Positions 40,701-49,919 of a stretch of DNA of 64,000 bases are shown here, piece by piece. The translations under genes were made by a program, and so were the position numbers. Below the pieces are notes generated by a model, which saw nothing but the letters and a program-made list of their open reading frames with translations, made no database searches and was not told the DNA's origin. The stretch's first letter is position 1, and each line of letters opens with the position of its first letter. The stretch is from Diacronema lutheri (Eukaryota > Haptophyta > Pavlovophyceae > Pavlovales > Pavlovaceae), in NCBI GenBank assembly GCA_019448385.1, contig JAGTXO010000012.1:248001-312000 (forward strand). The letters are read 5' to 3'.

Positions 40701-41338
40701 AGCGCAGCCTGCGCCTGCACGTGGCGCATCGACCAGGCCAGCTCCTCGTCCAGCCGCGCCTTCACCGCGCGCGCGTCGATGCGTGCGCGAAGCGCGTGCG
40801 CGAGCCGCTCGATCTCGGCGACCGGCTCGTCGACAATCGCCGCGTACGCGGTCGAGTACGTGGCGTGCGCGGCCCAGGCCTCATACTGGCCGAACCTATG
40901 GACGAGCGTGTGGTTCATTCGCACGCTCGCCGAGAAGGGCTGCGTGTCGAGGCACGCGCCAAACATGAGCGCGGCCGAGAGAAGGGAGTCGCGCAGGTCG
41001 CGGTGCGAGACGAGCACCATTTGCGAGCCGGCGAGGACGCGCTCGTCGAAGTCGTGGATCTTCATCACGCAGAGCTCCGCGCCTTCGCACGAGCGCAGCA
41101 GCGCCGTGCCGTTGTGCCCGTGCGCTGACGTCACGCGCTTGCCCGTCGCCACCTCGAGGATGATGCGCACCGCGTTGAACTGCCACGTCGAGCCCGAGTG
41201 CATCAGCCCGGCGCACACGACGCGCGCAGGCGGCAGCGCAAGCGGGAGCTCAAAGTGCACACCGAGCGCCGACCAGAGCAGCACTCCCACGCACGCGCAC
41301 GCAGCGGCGGCGGCCGCCGCCGCCGCGACGCGCCGCAT
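37718..41338 (-). CDS. Type II membrane protein with sulfotransferase-like, GT-A-like and GT-B-like modules
   Basis: 1206 residues. A signal anchor ([19 protein letters not shown]) follows MRR. Residues ~45-230 resemble a sulfotransferase: VVCAGLMHSGSTWQFNAV is a PAPS 5'-phosphosulfate loop pattern, and MVLVSHRDLRDSLLSAA is a 3'-phosphate motif pattern. The middle (~390-650) looks like a GT-A-type fold (HIVSLWDAEAAWRR, GEWLVFSSADCVLSAEFY, DMNDLFVFPASYLDAL), like proteins that edit Golgi glycans. The C-terminal ~350 residues resemble a GT4-like GT-B half: VTFVGTPHRSNQQDVRWF, INPVQFVGSGISTKVLTGME and ARVPVVTTTVSGLRCIAE (the E-x7-E/acceptor region is GSGISTK-L-GMEA). N-glycosylation sequons are present. 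A Golgi enzyme making sulfated polysaccharide is inferred. The start ATG gives an immediate anchor. Confidence 0.7.
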   Translation of the reverse strand: MRRVAAAAAAAAACACVGVLLWSALGVHFELPLALPPARVVCAGLMHSGSTWQFNAVRIILEVATGKRVTSAHGHNGTALLRSCEGAELCVMKIHDFDERVLAGSQMVLVSHRDLRDSLLSAALMFGACLDTQPFSASVRMNHTLVHRFGQYEAWAAHATYSTAYAAIVDEPVAEIERLAHALRARIDARAVKARLDEELAWSMRHVQAQAALARRESLAASGGKGGSGAVRWDASTALASSHTHAFTKAPGAFRRAGVLAYLRQGNARVRVNCTCSPRQPFCLFRPQGQAKWLQSRRACVPGTSPPRRVPICDFDAELRRIETRFGGWLSAHAYDVRPRAHLTHIVSLWDAEAAWRRFGHPSSRLAVASALLSWRRAVLHAAAGGVLVKLVVVAPARASADAPPPISPELLGEHDVLVEVSETFLGEGTFADPRATWRAARAHVSGEWLVFSSADCVLSAEFYRAAFSYVQHRTLPHDRLGLSVTRTVATPDLTLGRGRADTFILRHTLRGPRDMNDLFVFPASYLDALAPERPPGARGGESTAAAAAAAGAAGGNADAAGRSAPVGDGSLSSDLAPFGCIFLSALRSLGPVEIIRDSHWALHYEQPAAPLDASALRAAHFEALNWRNGREWLRGFGLAHGQCCAVIARAQRSVTELAGQPGEANGDGGDGASTEQRAGWSTGGAADDVSTIECCLGASSDGMLPATRTLDAEAAALREVCAAPPLNTALATTSAAALRPAAALGRAATVLVVYERELSGTSGSDVRLRSVLFYLLSELGVTVHFLHRASTVRPVRPLHETGAALLGAHGSRVVWHVMDDGLSGLNASWIAHHSIDAVIGFLWFDRIGLPPLPPLIVQPVHAARTLTLRNIPFAILTDDVHWLRRQAVGDSSVRVARVRAVEAWLASHPHIDAIFTVSEQDEYQYLQLRGGHAQNARLPATETVPLASFSPAPAPRLDPARRKRSLEKREYVTFVGTPHRSNQQDVRWFLTKVLPVVAQRLRELPLARDVKVALVGGYRFINTDTGKLVSRNWTVELAEIAETASPSELQALRGVECFGQVQDDAMRKLLKRSRVMINPVQFVGSGISTKVLTGMEARVPVVTTTVSGLRCIAESCAGVKYVPHGDVQAFAEAVVSLILDDELFEEVVQRASRQVRLQLSLRSYKDLGVFERFLSRVFSPFDRPNVDDGAVHVVTGFDPRVQRTE

Positions 41339-41492
41339 GGCCGACACGTCCTTTGGCAGGGCGCGAACAAAAGTACTAAGACAGTAACCGTTTGTCTTTG
41401 TACGCGACAGGACAGGTGTCACCGAGGTTGCGCCGAACGAGGAGGGAGGGGAGGGTCTCCCCCCGCGAGCGGCAGCAACCATCTCGCGCTCC
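41339..41492. promoter_or_regulatory. Shared promoter region, sulfotransferase/GT gene and VAMP7
   Basis: 154 bp between two divergent start codons. It holds an AT-richer block near 41370-41405 (AAAAGTACTAAGACAGTAACC). No other feature seen. Confidence 0.4.
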
Positions 41493-42359
41493 ATGCCGAT
41501 CATCTACGCGGTGGTTGCGCGGGGCAGCCGCGTGCAGGTGGAATACGCGGCGACGTCGGGCAACTTCGCCACGATCGCGCGCAAGATCCTCGAGCGCGTC
41601 CAGTCGGAGAGCGGTGCGGACGCGCGGCGGTCGTACGCATACGACGGGCACGTCTTCCACATCCTCGTCGACGACGAGCTCATCTACATGTGCATGTGCG
41701 ATCAGGACTTTGGGCGCGTGCTCCCTTTTCAGTTCCTCGGCGAGATCCGCAAAAGGTGGCGCACCAGCCGGGGCGACAATGTCGTGTCATTTGCCGGAGG
41801 GGACGTGCGCGCCCGCGCGCGCACGCGGCGCGCGCGCTGCGCCGCGCGTCGCGCGAGACACGTGTGCGCGGCGCATGCGTCATGCAGGTGTGGCGCGGGG
41901 GCTCGTCGCCTCCGCCCTTGCCTGAACCCCCCTCTCCTTCCCCCCCCCCCCCCCCCCGCCCCCCCCCCCCCCCCCCCCCCCACGCGTGCCGGTCAGTCCT
42001 TTGAGGCCGTGCTTCGCGAGCAGGTCGACAAGTATTCGGGCGGGGTGAGCGCGTCAGGCGAGCCAGACCTCGACGCAATGAACGGCCAGCTGGGCAGCAT
42101 CAAGAGCGTGATGGTGGACAACATCGACAAGGTGCTTGACCGCGGCGAGAAGATCTCGCTCCTCGTCGACAAGTCGGACAACCTCCACCAGCAGGCCTCC
42201 AAGTTTTCAAAAGCGAGCACAAACTACAAGCGGCAGATGTGGCTACGCAACGTCAAGATGACGGCGATGCTCGGCGGCCTCGTGCTTGGCGTCATCTACT
42301 TGCTCGGCGCGACCGTCTGCGGCGGCCTTGCGCTGCGCACATGTCGCGGCATCGCTTGA
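41493..42359 (+). CDS. VAMP7: VAMP7-like longin R-SNARE (2 exons)
   Basis: Exons 41493-41804 and 41997-42359, phase 0, 224 residues (animal VAMP7 is about 220). Residues 1-~100 are a longin domain (MPIIYAVVARGSRVQVEYA, ARKILERVQ, YAYDGHVFHILVDDELIYMC, FQFLGEIRKRW). Residues ~125-185 are the SNARE helix: LGSIKSVMVDNIDKVLDRGE with the zero-layer Arg in DRGEK, then ISLLVDKSDNL. A C-terminal anchor (MLGGLVLGVIYLLGATVCG) follows WLRNVKM. VAMP7 drives fusion of late endosomes/lysosomes (vacuole) and some secretory vesicles. The 192-bp intron contains a ~41-base C run broken by one G. Its 5' end is 154 bp from a divergent Golgi-type enzyme gene. Confidence 0.95.
   Translation: MPIIYAVVARGSRVQVEYAATSGNFATIARKILERVQSESGADARRSYAYDGHVFHILVDDELIYMCMCDQDFGRVLPFQFLGEIRKRWRTSRGDNVVSFAGGDVRARARTRRARCAARRARHVCAAHASCRCGAGARRLRPCLNPPLLPPPPPPAPPPPPPPTRAGQSFEAVLREQVDKYSGGVSASGEPDLDAMNGQLGSIKSVMVDNIDKVLDRGEKISLLVDKSDNLHQQASKFSKASTNYKRQMWLRNVKMTAMLGGLVLGVIYLLGATVCGGLALRTCRGIA
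41940..41981. repeat. C-homopolymer in VAMP7 intron
   Basis: C18, one G, then C23, ending 15 bases before the exon. The longest such run in the window. It replaces the usual mixed polypyrimidine tract. Confidence 0.9.
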
Positions 42360-42402
42360 GGGGCAGCGCGTTTGGCCCCCTGGCGGTAAATTGAACAGAT
42401 CA

Positions 42403-44115
42403 TCAGCTCAGCCCCCCTTCCATCACAAGACAGGGCTCCGCCGCCGCCATGGCGTGCAGCCGCTGCGCAGCAGTGCGGAGCACGTCGATGGAGCGCACAA
42501 AAGCGAAGCGCAAATACCGCCCTCCGTTTTGTGGGTCGAGCTTGGACCGGCCGAGGTAAAAGTTGTCGCCCGGCACGCATGCGACGCCATGGCGCTCGAT
42601 CATGGCCATCGCCGCCTCGCGCGGCGCCAGGCCGCGCAAAGCAGGCACATCAGCGTACGCGACAAACAGATAGTACGCGCCAGGCGGCGGCGCGATGACA
42701 GTGAAGCGCGCCGCGCGCAGTGCGGCGACAAGCAGGTCGCGTTTCGTCAGGTACTCGGCGGCGATGGAGTCGAAGAAGCTCGGCCCCAGACTCAGTAGCG
42801 CGGTCGCGCCGAATTGCAGCGGTGTGGGCGCTTGCACGACGAGCTGATCGTGGCACGCGCGCACGGCGGGCGTGAGATGCGCGGGCGAGACGACCCAGCC
42901 AATCCGCCAGCCGGTCGCGCTCGCCGATTTGGAGAGCGCATTCACGATGCACGTGCGCTCGCGCATCTGCTCGTCGACCGTCGCGATCGAGACATGCTTG
43001 TGCAGCCGCCCAGTCGCATCCGGATATGTGATGAATTGGTAGATCTCGTCCGTTACGCACAGCACGTCATGGTCGATGCACGCGCGCGCAATCTCCGCGA
43101 GCTCGACAGCGTCGAACACCTTGCCTGCGCGGGAAATGTCGCGCACCCCCCGGGGCCGCGGGTACGAATCAAAGGCGGAGCGGAGCGCAGCGCGGCCAAT
43201 GGGCAAAAGTTGTAGGAGGCACACACGAGAGGGGCGACGGGCGACGCCACACGAGAGGACACGGACGATGCGATCGCCTACGCGAGCGCGCGGCCGGCAA
43301 GCCTGCCTGCCACCTTGGCTGGCGGCGGGCTGGTGCGCGCCGCGTGATTCACCTGTCGGATTGTGCGGACTGTTGAGCAGCAGCAGCCTGGCACCGCGCA
43401 GCGCGCGCAGGAGCTCGGGCAGCTCGTAGCTCCACTCGCCAAACTCGCACTCACGCAGCGTCACGGCGCGCGGGCGCATGCCCCAGAGCATGCACTGCGA
43501 CGGGTACAGCTCGTGGAATGGCTCGAAGAAGACGACGGAATCGCCCGGGTTGCAGAGCGCTCGGAGGAGCACCGCAAAGCCTTCCGTCGCGCCGAGCACG
43601 ACGGTCACGTTCTGCTCGGGGTCCGCCGGCACAGTGGGCATGTAGTGTGCGTAGTGGCGCGAGATCTGCTCGCGCAGCGCAGGGAGGCCCGCCGGGATGG
43701 AGTACTGGTTGAGCGCGTCCTTGCCGCCGCGCTGCTCGAGCATCGGACGGAGCCGCTCAGCCATGCGCGCCGCGGACTCGGCAGATTCGCCGTCGAGAAG
43801 CGCGCCGGCCGCGCTCAAGACCTGAGCGCCCACACCGCAACGTCACGCGCGCGGCCATCAGGCTCCGCATGCGCGCGCGCGCGCGCGCGCGCGGTGCGGC
43901 TGCGCCGCGAGCACCATATCCGCCGGGGGCGACTCGTTCGGGAAGCCCTGCGAAAGGTTGATCGCATTGTGCTTGAGCGCAAGCCGCGTCATGAGTCGGA
44001 TCGTGGACTCGGACGGCATCGACCCGGGGGACCGCCGGCGCCGTCGGTGCAGCCGCGCATATGCGAGCGCCCCGAGCGCCCCGACCAAAGCGCCGAGGAA
44101 GAAGCGCCCCGCCAT
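42403..44115 (-). CDS. PLP-dependent class I/II aminotransferase, kynurenine/glutamine transaminase type (3 exons)
   Basis: Exons 44115-43915, 43821-43353, 43124-42403 (phases 0 and 1 match), 463 residues. A hydrophobic N terminus (RFFLGALVGALGALAYA) followed by RLHRRRRR could be a membrane anchor or organelle presequence. Then NAINLSQGFPNESPPADM, DALNQYSIPAGLPALREQI, VTVVLGATEGFAVLLRAL, PRAVTL, LLLLNSPHNPTG (PLP-binding NPTG), VLCVTDEIYQFITY (D-x-x-Y), NALSKSASATGWRIGW (the SKS Lys forms the Schiff base) and a terminal GGRYLRFAFV with substrate-carboxylate Arg. The family deaminates kynurenine, glutamine and aromatic or sulfur amino acids. Intron 1 holds a GC dinucleotide tract. Start only 28 bp from RPC7. 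Confidence 0.9.
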
Positions 44116-44143
44116 TTTGGATTTCTCGCCTTGGCGCGCAAGC
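44116..44143. promoter_or_regulatory. 28-bp gap between divergent start codons
   Basis: Start codons of the aminotransferase (-) and RPC7 (+) are separated by only 28 bases (44116-44143). Transcription start sites must lie inside one or both coding regions or the leaders must be almost absent. The RPC7 start is inferred from the spliced N terminus MSRFGRGRGRG. Confidence 0.6.
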
Positions 44144-44963
44144 ATGTCGCGCTTCGGCCGGGGGAGGTGCGTAGCCGCCGGGCGTGACCCGAGCGGTCGG
44201 TGAAGGGTCTCGGCTAGTGCGTGGTGGGCGCGCTTCGCGTGATGCCCAGCGTACCGCGTTGGCTTCGCATTTGCGCGCGGAGCCCGCGGCCTCGCCGCTG
44301 AACCGCCACACCCACCCCCGCCGCGCGCACACGCCGCGCAGGGGTCGCGGAGGGCTTCCCATCGCCGCGCCCGATGGCGCGAGCCCACTCCCCCCCCAGC
44401 CCCTGTTCCCGCCCTTTGCTGAGGCTGACGTTGGCCATGCACAGCAACCGACCGAGGCCGAGCTTGTGCAGCTGAAGTACAGGCACGCTGTGCGCGCGTT
44501 CCTCGTCAACTCCCCCTTCTGCCCCGTGCGGAGAAAGGCCAAGACGGAGCTGTGCCGCTTCAAGGACCAAGCCGAGAGCGCTGGTGTCAAAGCGTTTGTC
44601 AAATCTGACCAGCTTTATCTCGTGAGGGGGCTGCACGCGCCCGACGAGCTCTTCGTCGAGCCGCCCAAGCGGAAGGCAAAGAAGGCGCGCCCGCAGAGCG
44701 ACATGGCTGACGCCGAGATGATGCTCGACGACGACGACGACGACGATGACGATGAGAATGCGGGCGGCGAAGAGGGGGAGGGTGCCAAGCGCGGCGAAAA
44801 GGCCAACGCGGACGGCGCTAAAAAGCCGGCCGCTGGCGAGGAGGAGGAGGGCGAGGAGGAGCCAGAGGAGGACGAGGATGAAGGCGACTACGCCGAGGCG
44901 CACTTTGACAATGGCGAGGACTACGAGGACAAGGACTCGGGCGACGACGAACCCGTGTACTGA
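44144..44963 (+). CDS. POLR3G: RNA polymerase III subunit RPC7/Rpc31 (2 exons)
   Basis: Exons 44144-44166 and 44342-44963 (214 residues). The short first exon gives MSRFGRGR, which joins in phase to GRGGLP, recreating the Gly/Arg start typical of RPC7. Next come PLPPQPLFPPFAEADVG and LVQLKYRHAVRAFLVNSPF, equivalent to the conserved LFPP and L-x-x-L-x-x-MKxxPYFI region that threads into the Pol III core. The second half is strongly acidic (an Asp run near residue 140 and Glu-rich stretches). It ends EAHFDNGEDYEDKDSG and DDEPVY, the C-terminal FDNGED...Y signature of the family. RPC7 belongs to the RPC3/6/7 initiation trimer of Pol III. Confidence 0.85.
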
Positions 44964-44985
44964 TGGGCAAGGCGTGGGCCTGGCG

Positions 44986-46878
44986 CTACGGGCCCGAGCC
45001 GCGTGAGACGAACGCCCGGCCTCCGCGTCCGCCGCCCGCGCGCGGCCCTCGAGGTGGCGCTCGCATGCGTGGCACGAGTTGGCCGCGGCTTTGCCCGCGC
45101 TGCCTCGCGACGGCCTTCTCCTCGGGCGTCATCACGATGAGCGCGCTCTCCGCCTCGTCGAACGCGCTGGCGTCGGGCTCCTTTGGTGCGGCGAAGAACT
45201 GCAGCGCCGGACCAACCTTGCTCCGGCTCACAAACGCGCGGCTCAGGTCATGCGCGGCGATCACGGCGCACTCGTTGGGCAACTCGCGGCGTGCGCTCCC
45301 CTCAATCCGACGCACGCCGCGACTCGAGCCGGGCGGGTGCCGCTGCGAGAAGTGCGTGAGCATCAGAGCGCGCGCGTTCACTCGCGCGGCGAACTGCGCG
45401 GCGACAAGCGGCGTCGAGTGGCCGTGCAAGTAGGTCGCGCGATCAAAGCCGCGCTCGTCGGGCCCGTCGAACTCGCGCATGTACGTGTTCGTCGCCTCGT
45501 GCACGACGACGTCGGCGTTCGTTGCGAGGTGCGCGCACGCAGACGCATCGCACGTGTCGCCGAGGATGACAACCTTCCGCCCGCGCTGCATCGGCTCGAG
45601 GGCCTCCTCCGCGCAGATCTCGGTGCCGTCAGGCAGCGGGAAGGTCTCGCCGGGCATCAGCGCCTTGATGCGCTTGAGCAGCGAGCGCGGGTCGCGCACG
45701 CCCTCCTCGCGCAGGAGCTCGCGGTTCTCCTCGAGCCGCGGCAGGACATCGTCAATGCGAAGCCGGCCCGGTCGATCCGACTCGCGCACGACGTAACCGA
45801 CGCACGGGACGGTGTGCTGGACGGGCGCGGCGCGCACGGCGACCTCGGGCTCGTCGATCAGCCGCCACTGCAGCGCCTCGCTCCCATCCGCGAGCGTGAC
45901 CTTCTCGGGGAAGATGTCATCGCCCGGCTGCTCGTGCGGCGCGTGCGGCGGGCACGTGACACGGACGGGCGTCGGCTCGCGCGAAAAGTCGGCGTGGAGG
46001 AAGGGAATTTGGTGGAGCTCGTGCACGCGATAGTGCGGGATGGCGCGCGCACGCGAGATCGCGAGCGCGGTGCGGACGAAGAGCCGAAGGCCCGCTGGCC
46101 CGTACAGCTCGACGGGCGGGTCATTTGGCGAGCGCGCGTTGCCGATCAGGCAGAGCACGCCCGGCAGGCCGTACGCGTGGTCGCCGTGCAGGTGGGTGAC
46201 GAAGATGCGGTCGATGGCGCCGGGGCGCACGATTGAGCGCTGCAGCTGGATCTGCGTCCCCTCGCCCGCGTCGAACATCCAGAACGAGCCGTCCATACGC
46301 ACGACGGTGCACGCGACGCCGCGCACGACGGTCGGCAGGCACGAGCCCGTGCCGAGGAAGAAGAGCTCCATGTCGGTGCCCTGCACCTCCGCATCGGTGG
46401 CTGCGGCGCTCACTTCGCCCATGTCGCCCTCGCCCTCGCCCACTGCTCCATCCAGCTCGTCCTCCGCCTCGGCGTGGCCCCGCGGAGTGGGCGCGATGTG
46501 GGCCGGCTCGTCGCGCTGCGCGTGTCGCGCATCCATAGACGCCGGGCGGGCCGTGACGGGCTCTGGCGCGGCCTCCGGCTCGACGACCGTGGCGGGTGGC
46601 GCGGTGAGATCCATGGCCACCGCGCCGACCGCCACCGCGCCCCTGCCGGCGGCCACCGAGTGCTCGGCGCAAAAGCCGTCGGCGCCGGCCTTCCGCCTGC
46701 AGCTTGGAGACTTGCACCGCTCGTACTTCCCGCGGCCCGAAGCTGCGGGCGGGTCGGCGAGCACGACGCGCGCGCGCTGGCGCAGCCCGAGCCGCAATTG
46801 CGGCTTGGCAGGCAGCAGAGAGCTACCCTGCCCGGCCAGCAGCCCGAGCAGGAGAAGCGCGCCGACGAGCTTCGACAT
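44986..46878 (-). CDS. Short-form tRNase Z (ELAC1/RNZ-like) with N-terminal signal peptide and small Cys/His motif
   Basis: 630 residues; the canonical short form is about 360. Residues 1-20 are a signal peptide ([16 protein letters not shown]). A basic stretch follows, then Cys-x4-Cys-x9-Cys-x2-His (CKSPSC ... CAEH), then low complexity. The metallo-beta-lactamase domain starts near residue 170: [44 protein letters not shown] (HxHxDH), [34 protein letters not shown] and [10 protein letters not shown]. These are the tRNase Z metal ligands and the HST loop. The enzyme trims the 3' trailer of pre-tRNA. The signal peptide plus bacterial-like short form suggest a plastid enzyme. Its tail ends 22 bp from RPC7. 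Confidence 0.88.
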   Translation of the reverse strand: MSKLVGALLLLGLLAGQGSSLLPAKPQLRLGLRQRARVVLADPPAASGRGKYERCKSPSCRRKAGADGFCAEHSVAAGRGAVAVGAVAMDLTAPPATVVEPEAAPEPVTARPASMDARHAQRDEPAHIAPTPRGHAEAEDELDGAVGEGEGDMGEVSAAATDAEVQGTDMELFFLGTGSCLPTVVRGVACTVVRMDGSFWMFDAGEGTQIQLQRSIVRPGAIDRIFVTHLHGDHAYGLPGVLCLIGNARSPNDPPVELYGPAGLRLFVRTALAISRARAIPHYRVHELHQIPFLHADFSREPTPVRVTCPPHAPHEQPGDDIFPEKVTLADGSEALQWRLIDEPEVAVRAAPVQHTVPCVGYVVRESDRPGRLRIDDVLPRLEENRELLREEGVRDPRSLLKRIKALMPGETFPLPDGTEICAEEALEPMQRGRKVVILGDTCDASACAHLATNADVVVHEATNTYMREFDGPDERGFDRATYLHGHSTPLVAAQFAARVNARALMLTHFSQRHPPGSSRGVRRIEGSARRELPNECAVIAAHDLSRAFVSRSKVGPALQFFAAPKEPDASAFDEAESALIVMTPEEKAVARQRGQSRGQLVPRMRAPPRGPRAGGGRGGRAFVSRGSGP

Positions 46879-46962
46879 TCGCCGTGCCACGCGCCGCCAG
46901 AGCAGGCGCCAACTTTTTGTGGCCCGTCCGACCGCGCATCGTGCAGGCTCGTGGCCACACGC

Positions 46963-48911
46963 ATGAAGGAGCGGAAGGAGGGCAGGAAGCGGAAGGCGGA
47001 CCGCACGGCCGAGCGTGCGGACGACGCGGAGGCCGGCCCCGACGAGGAAGCCGGAGTGGCGCTCGAGCCGCAGCACACTCCTAAGCCGTTTGCGCCCACG
47101 CCCGGCGGTGCGGCACCGAAGCCGGCGGCGGTCTCGGCCGCCGACGACCCATCGTCCTTTTTGGATGTGCCGTTCGACAAGCTCGAGCTGCTGCCGCAGA
47201 CGCGCGACGCGATCGCTGAGTTTGAGTTCACGACCATGACCGAGGTGCAGGCGCGCGCGATCCCGCCGCTGATGGCGGGGCGCGACGTGATGGGCCAGGC
47301 AAAGACCGGCTCGGGCAAGACGTTGGCATTCCTCATCCCATCGGTCGAGCTGCTCGCGCGCGCGAATTGGCTCGCGCGCAACGGCACGGGGATGATCTGC
47401 ATCTCGCCCACGCGCGAGCTCGCGCTGCAGATCTACGGCGTGCTCCGTGAGCTGTGCAAGTACCACAAGCAGACGCACGGCCTCATCATCGGCGGTGCCA
47501 ACCGAAAGGCGGAGGCGGAGAAGCTCGCAAAGGGCGTGAACCACGTGATCGCGACGCCCGGCCGATTGCTCGACCACATGCTCTCGACCAAGGGCTTCCA
47601 CTATAAGAACCTCGCCGTGCTCGTGTGCGACGAGGTCGACCGTATGCTCGAGATCGGCTTTGAGGAGGAGGTCAACCAGATCATCAAGCTACTGCCAAAG
47701 TCGGGCCGGCAGACCGCCATGTTCTCCGCGACGCAGACGCAGCGCATCGACGATCTCTCGCGCCTCGCGCTGCGCGCGCCCGTGCTCGTCAAGGCCGAAT
47801 CGACCTCCATCTCATCGACGGTCGCAGGCCTCGAGCAGGGCTATGTCGTCTGCCCGATGGCGCAGCGCTTCCTGCTGCTCTTCACCTTCCTCAAGAAGAA
47901 CGCGAACAAGAAGGTGCGCAGCTCGGCGCGCGCGCAGGCCGCCCTTCCTGCGCCGGCGCCCGCCCGCCAGGCGCTCCCGTGAGCACACGCCGGGCGCTCG
48001 TGCGCGCGCTCAGCCAGGCCGCTCCCGTGCGCTCGTCCAGCGCGCAGGTGATCGTCTTCTTCTCCTCGTGCAACTCGGTCAAGTTCCACGCCGAGCTGCT
48101 CAACTACATCGACCTGCCCGTCCTCGACCTGCACGGCAACCAGAAGCAGAACAAGCGGACGGCCACCTTCTTCGATTTTTGCAAGGCGGACAAGGGCACG
48201 CTCCTCTGCACCGACGTCGCCGCGCGCGGCCTCGACATCCCATCCGTCGACTGGATTGTGCAATACGACCCGCCCGATGACCCTCGCGAGTACATCCACC
48301 GTGTCGGCCGCACTGCGCGAGCGGGTGCAGCCGGCCGGGCGCTGCTGCTGCTGCTGCCCGAGGAGCTCGGCTTCGTCAAGTTCCTCAAGCACGCAAAGGT
48401 CGGCATTAAGGAGTACGAGTTCCCGCTCAACAAGCTCGCGAACGTGATGGTATTCGCGCCGCGCTGCGCCGCGCCGGCCTCGCGCGGCCCGCCGGCCCCG
48501 CAACGGCACCATCGCTCACGCGGTGGGCGGTGTGCGTCCCCGGGTCGCTTGCGGGCCCATCGCGGCGCGCAGTCGCAGCTCGAGCGCCTCATCGAGAAGA
48601 ACTACTACCTGCACAAGTCGGCGCGCGACGCGTATCGCTCCTACCTGCACGCGTACGCCGCGCACTCGCTCAAGGACATCTTTGACGTGTACAATCTCGA
48701 CCTGCAGGCGACGGCCAAGGCCTTTGGCTTCGCGGTGCCGCCAAAGGTGACGCTTAACCTCAAGCCCAACCCGAAGGCGAGCAAGAAGCGCGGCTCGCCA
48801 TCGGGCGCGGAGGGCTACGCGGCCAAGCGGCAGAACTCGGGCCACGCCTTCTCCGCCGCCAACCCGTACGGCCAACGAGCCAAGGACGACAAGCGGCAAT
48901 TTGTGCACTGA
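46963..48911 (+). CDS. DDX18: DEAD-box RNA helicase DDX18/Has1 (3 exons)
   Basis: Exons 46963-47913, 48048-48449, 48573-48911, all phase 0 (563 residues). After a charged N terminus: Q-motif region [18 protein letters not shown], motif I AKTGSGKT, Ia PTRELA, Ib [10 protein letters not shown] written DEVD in [15 protein letters not shown] (the family has DEAD/DEAD-like, here DEVD), [51 protein letters not shown]. It then reads [20 protein letters not shown] and the C-terminal [20 protein letters not shown] with [16 protein letters not shown], which are specific to Has1/DDX18. It acts in 40S/60S ribosome assembly in the nucleolus. Note motif III SAT followed by Gln and motif II with Val in place of Ala. 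The stop is 16 bp from the convergent gene. Confidence 0.95.
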
Positions 48912-48927
48912 CGCACGTCACGCGGGA

Positions 48928-49818
48928 CTAAGAGGGCGCCGGCGCGGCCGCAGAGTCAGCCGCTCGGCGCAGCGGCAGACTCATCTCTGCCCGTCGGTTG
49001 GCAACGGCGCCATGCTCAATGTTGTAGAGCATGTTGCGCATCGCCACGCGCGTCGCCTCCGCCTCGGCGCGCAGCTCGGCCTCCGTGCGCGGACGCACCT
49101 GCCCGTCGGACTCGCGAAGGTCGGACGTGCCGAGGAACTCGTCGACCTCGACGCGGAACGCGAGCCACCGGATGCGCAGCCAGCGCAATGGTGCGGGCGG
49201 CCGTCTGCGCAGCACCTCGAGCTCGATCGCGACGGGTGAGAGCGCCGTGTACGGTGTGATCGTCCCGTCCATGTTGATACGACCCGAGATTGCCAGGCCG
49301 GTGGGCAGCCGGAACGTGTTCATCACGAGCAGCGAGTAGCGGATCGTCCTCTCGTACAGCACGGCCATCAGTACAAAGACGGGCACGGAGAGGGACCAAT
49401 GGAAGGCAAGCCAGACGTAGGCGAACGCCGCAAAGTAGAACATGTTCATCGCAAGCAGCAGGTTGAGGCCGACGATCTTGTACTCGTACATCATCGACTC
49501 GGTCGCGTGGTGGTACGAGCCCTCGGGCCCGCGCAGCGCGTAGCCCGGGCCGAGCATCGAGGCCATCATCGAATTGATGAGCGAGGTGAAGGCAAATCCC
49601 ATCGCCGAGGTGATGCACGTCATGTAGATCGCCTTCACCATCCCGTGGCTGTCGTGCAGGTCGGCTGAGATGCCTGAGAAGGAGAACGCGGCGATCAGCG
49701 CCGCCTGCGTGCCGAGCGAGCGGCAGTTCGTCACGTAAAAGGCCATCTCGCGCTTCCGAATCTCCACAAAGCTCGCCTGCAGCTCCATCTCCAGCTCATC
49801 CTTGCTCGCCTGGATCAT
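48928..49818 (-). CDS. Four-TM membrane protein, possibly Orai-like
   Basis: 296 residues. A short N-terminal amphipathic part (ELEMELQASFVEIRKREMAF) leads to SLGTQAALIAAFSFSGIS (TM1), IYMTCITSAMGFAFTSLIN (TM2), then a loop with a YEYK motif, IVGLNLLLAMNMFYFAAFAY (TM3) and SLSVPVFVLMAVLYE (TM4). An ~130-residue Arg/Glu-rich cytosolic tail follows. The number and spacing of segments, and a TM1 reading SxxSLGTQAALIAAFSF, recall Orai/CRAC-type calcium channels of protists, but the key acidic pore residue cannot be assigned with confidence. The safe statement is a polytopic membrane protein. The start is 101 bp from RIB43A on the other strand, so a ciliary-membrane role is conceivable. Confidence 0.6.
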   Translation of the reverse strand: MIQASKDELEMELQASFVEIRKREMAFYVTNCRSLGTQAALIAAFSFSGISADLHDSHGMVKAIYMTCITSAMGFAFTSLINSMMASMLGPGYALRGPEGSYHHATESMMYEYKIVGLNLLLAMNMFYFAAFAYVWLAFHWSLSVPVFVLMAVLYERTIRYSLLVMNTFRLPTGLAISGRINMDGTITPYTALSPVAIELEVLRRRPPAPLRWLRIRWLAFRVEVDEFLGTSDLRESDGQVRPRTEAELRAEAEATRVAMRNMLYNIEHGAVANRRAEMSLPLRRAADSAAAPAPS

Positions 49819-49919
49819 CCGCGAGCAACTTGACCAGCCACCGTCGACTTGACGGCAGCCACCGTGTTGACGCGCTTTGAAAAGTGGCGGTGCCGTTTTT
49901 CTACCGGCGGGTGGCAGCT

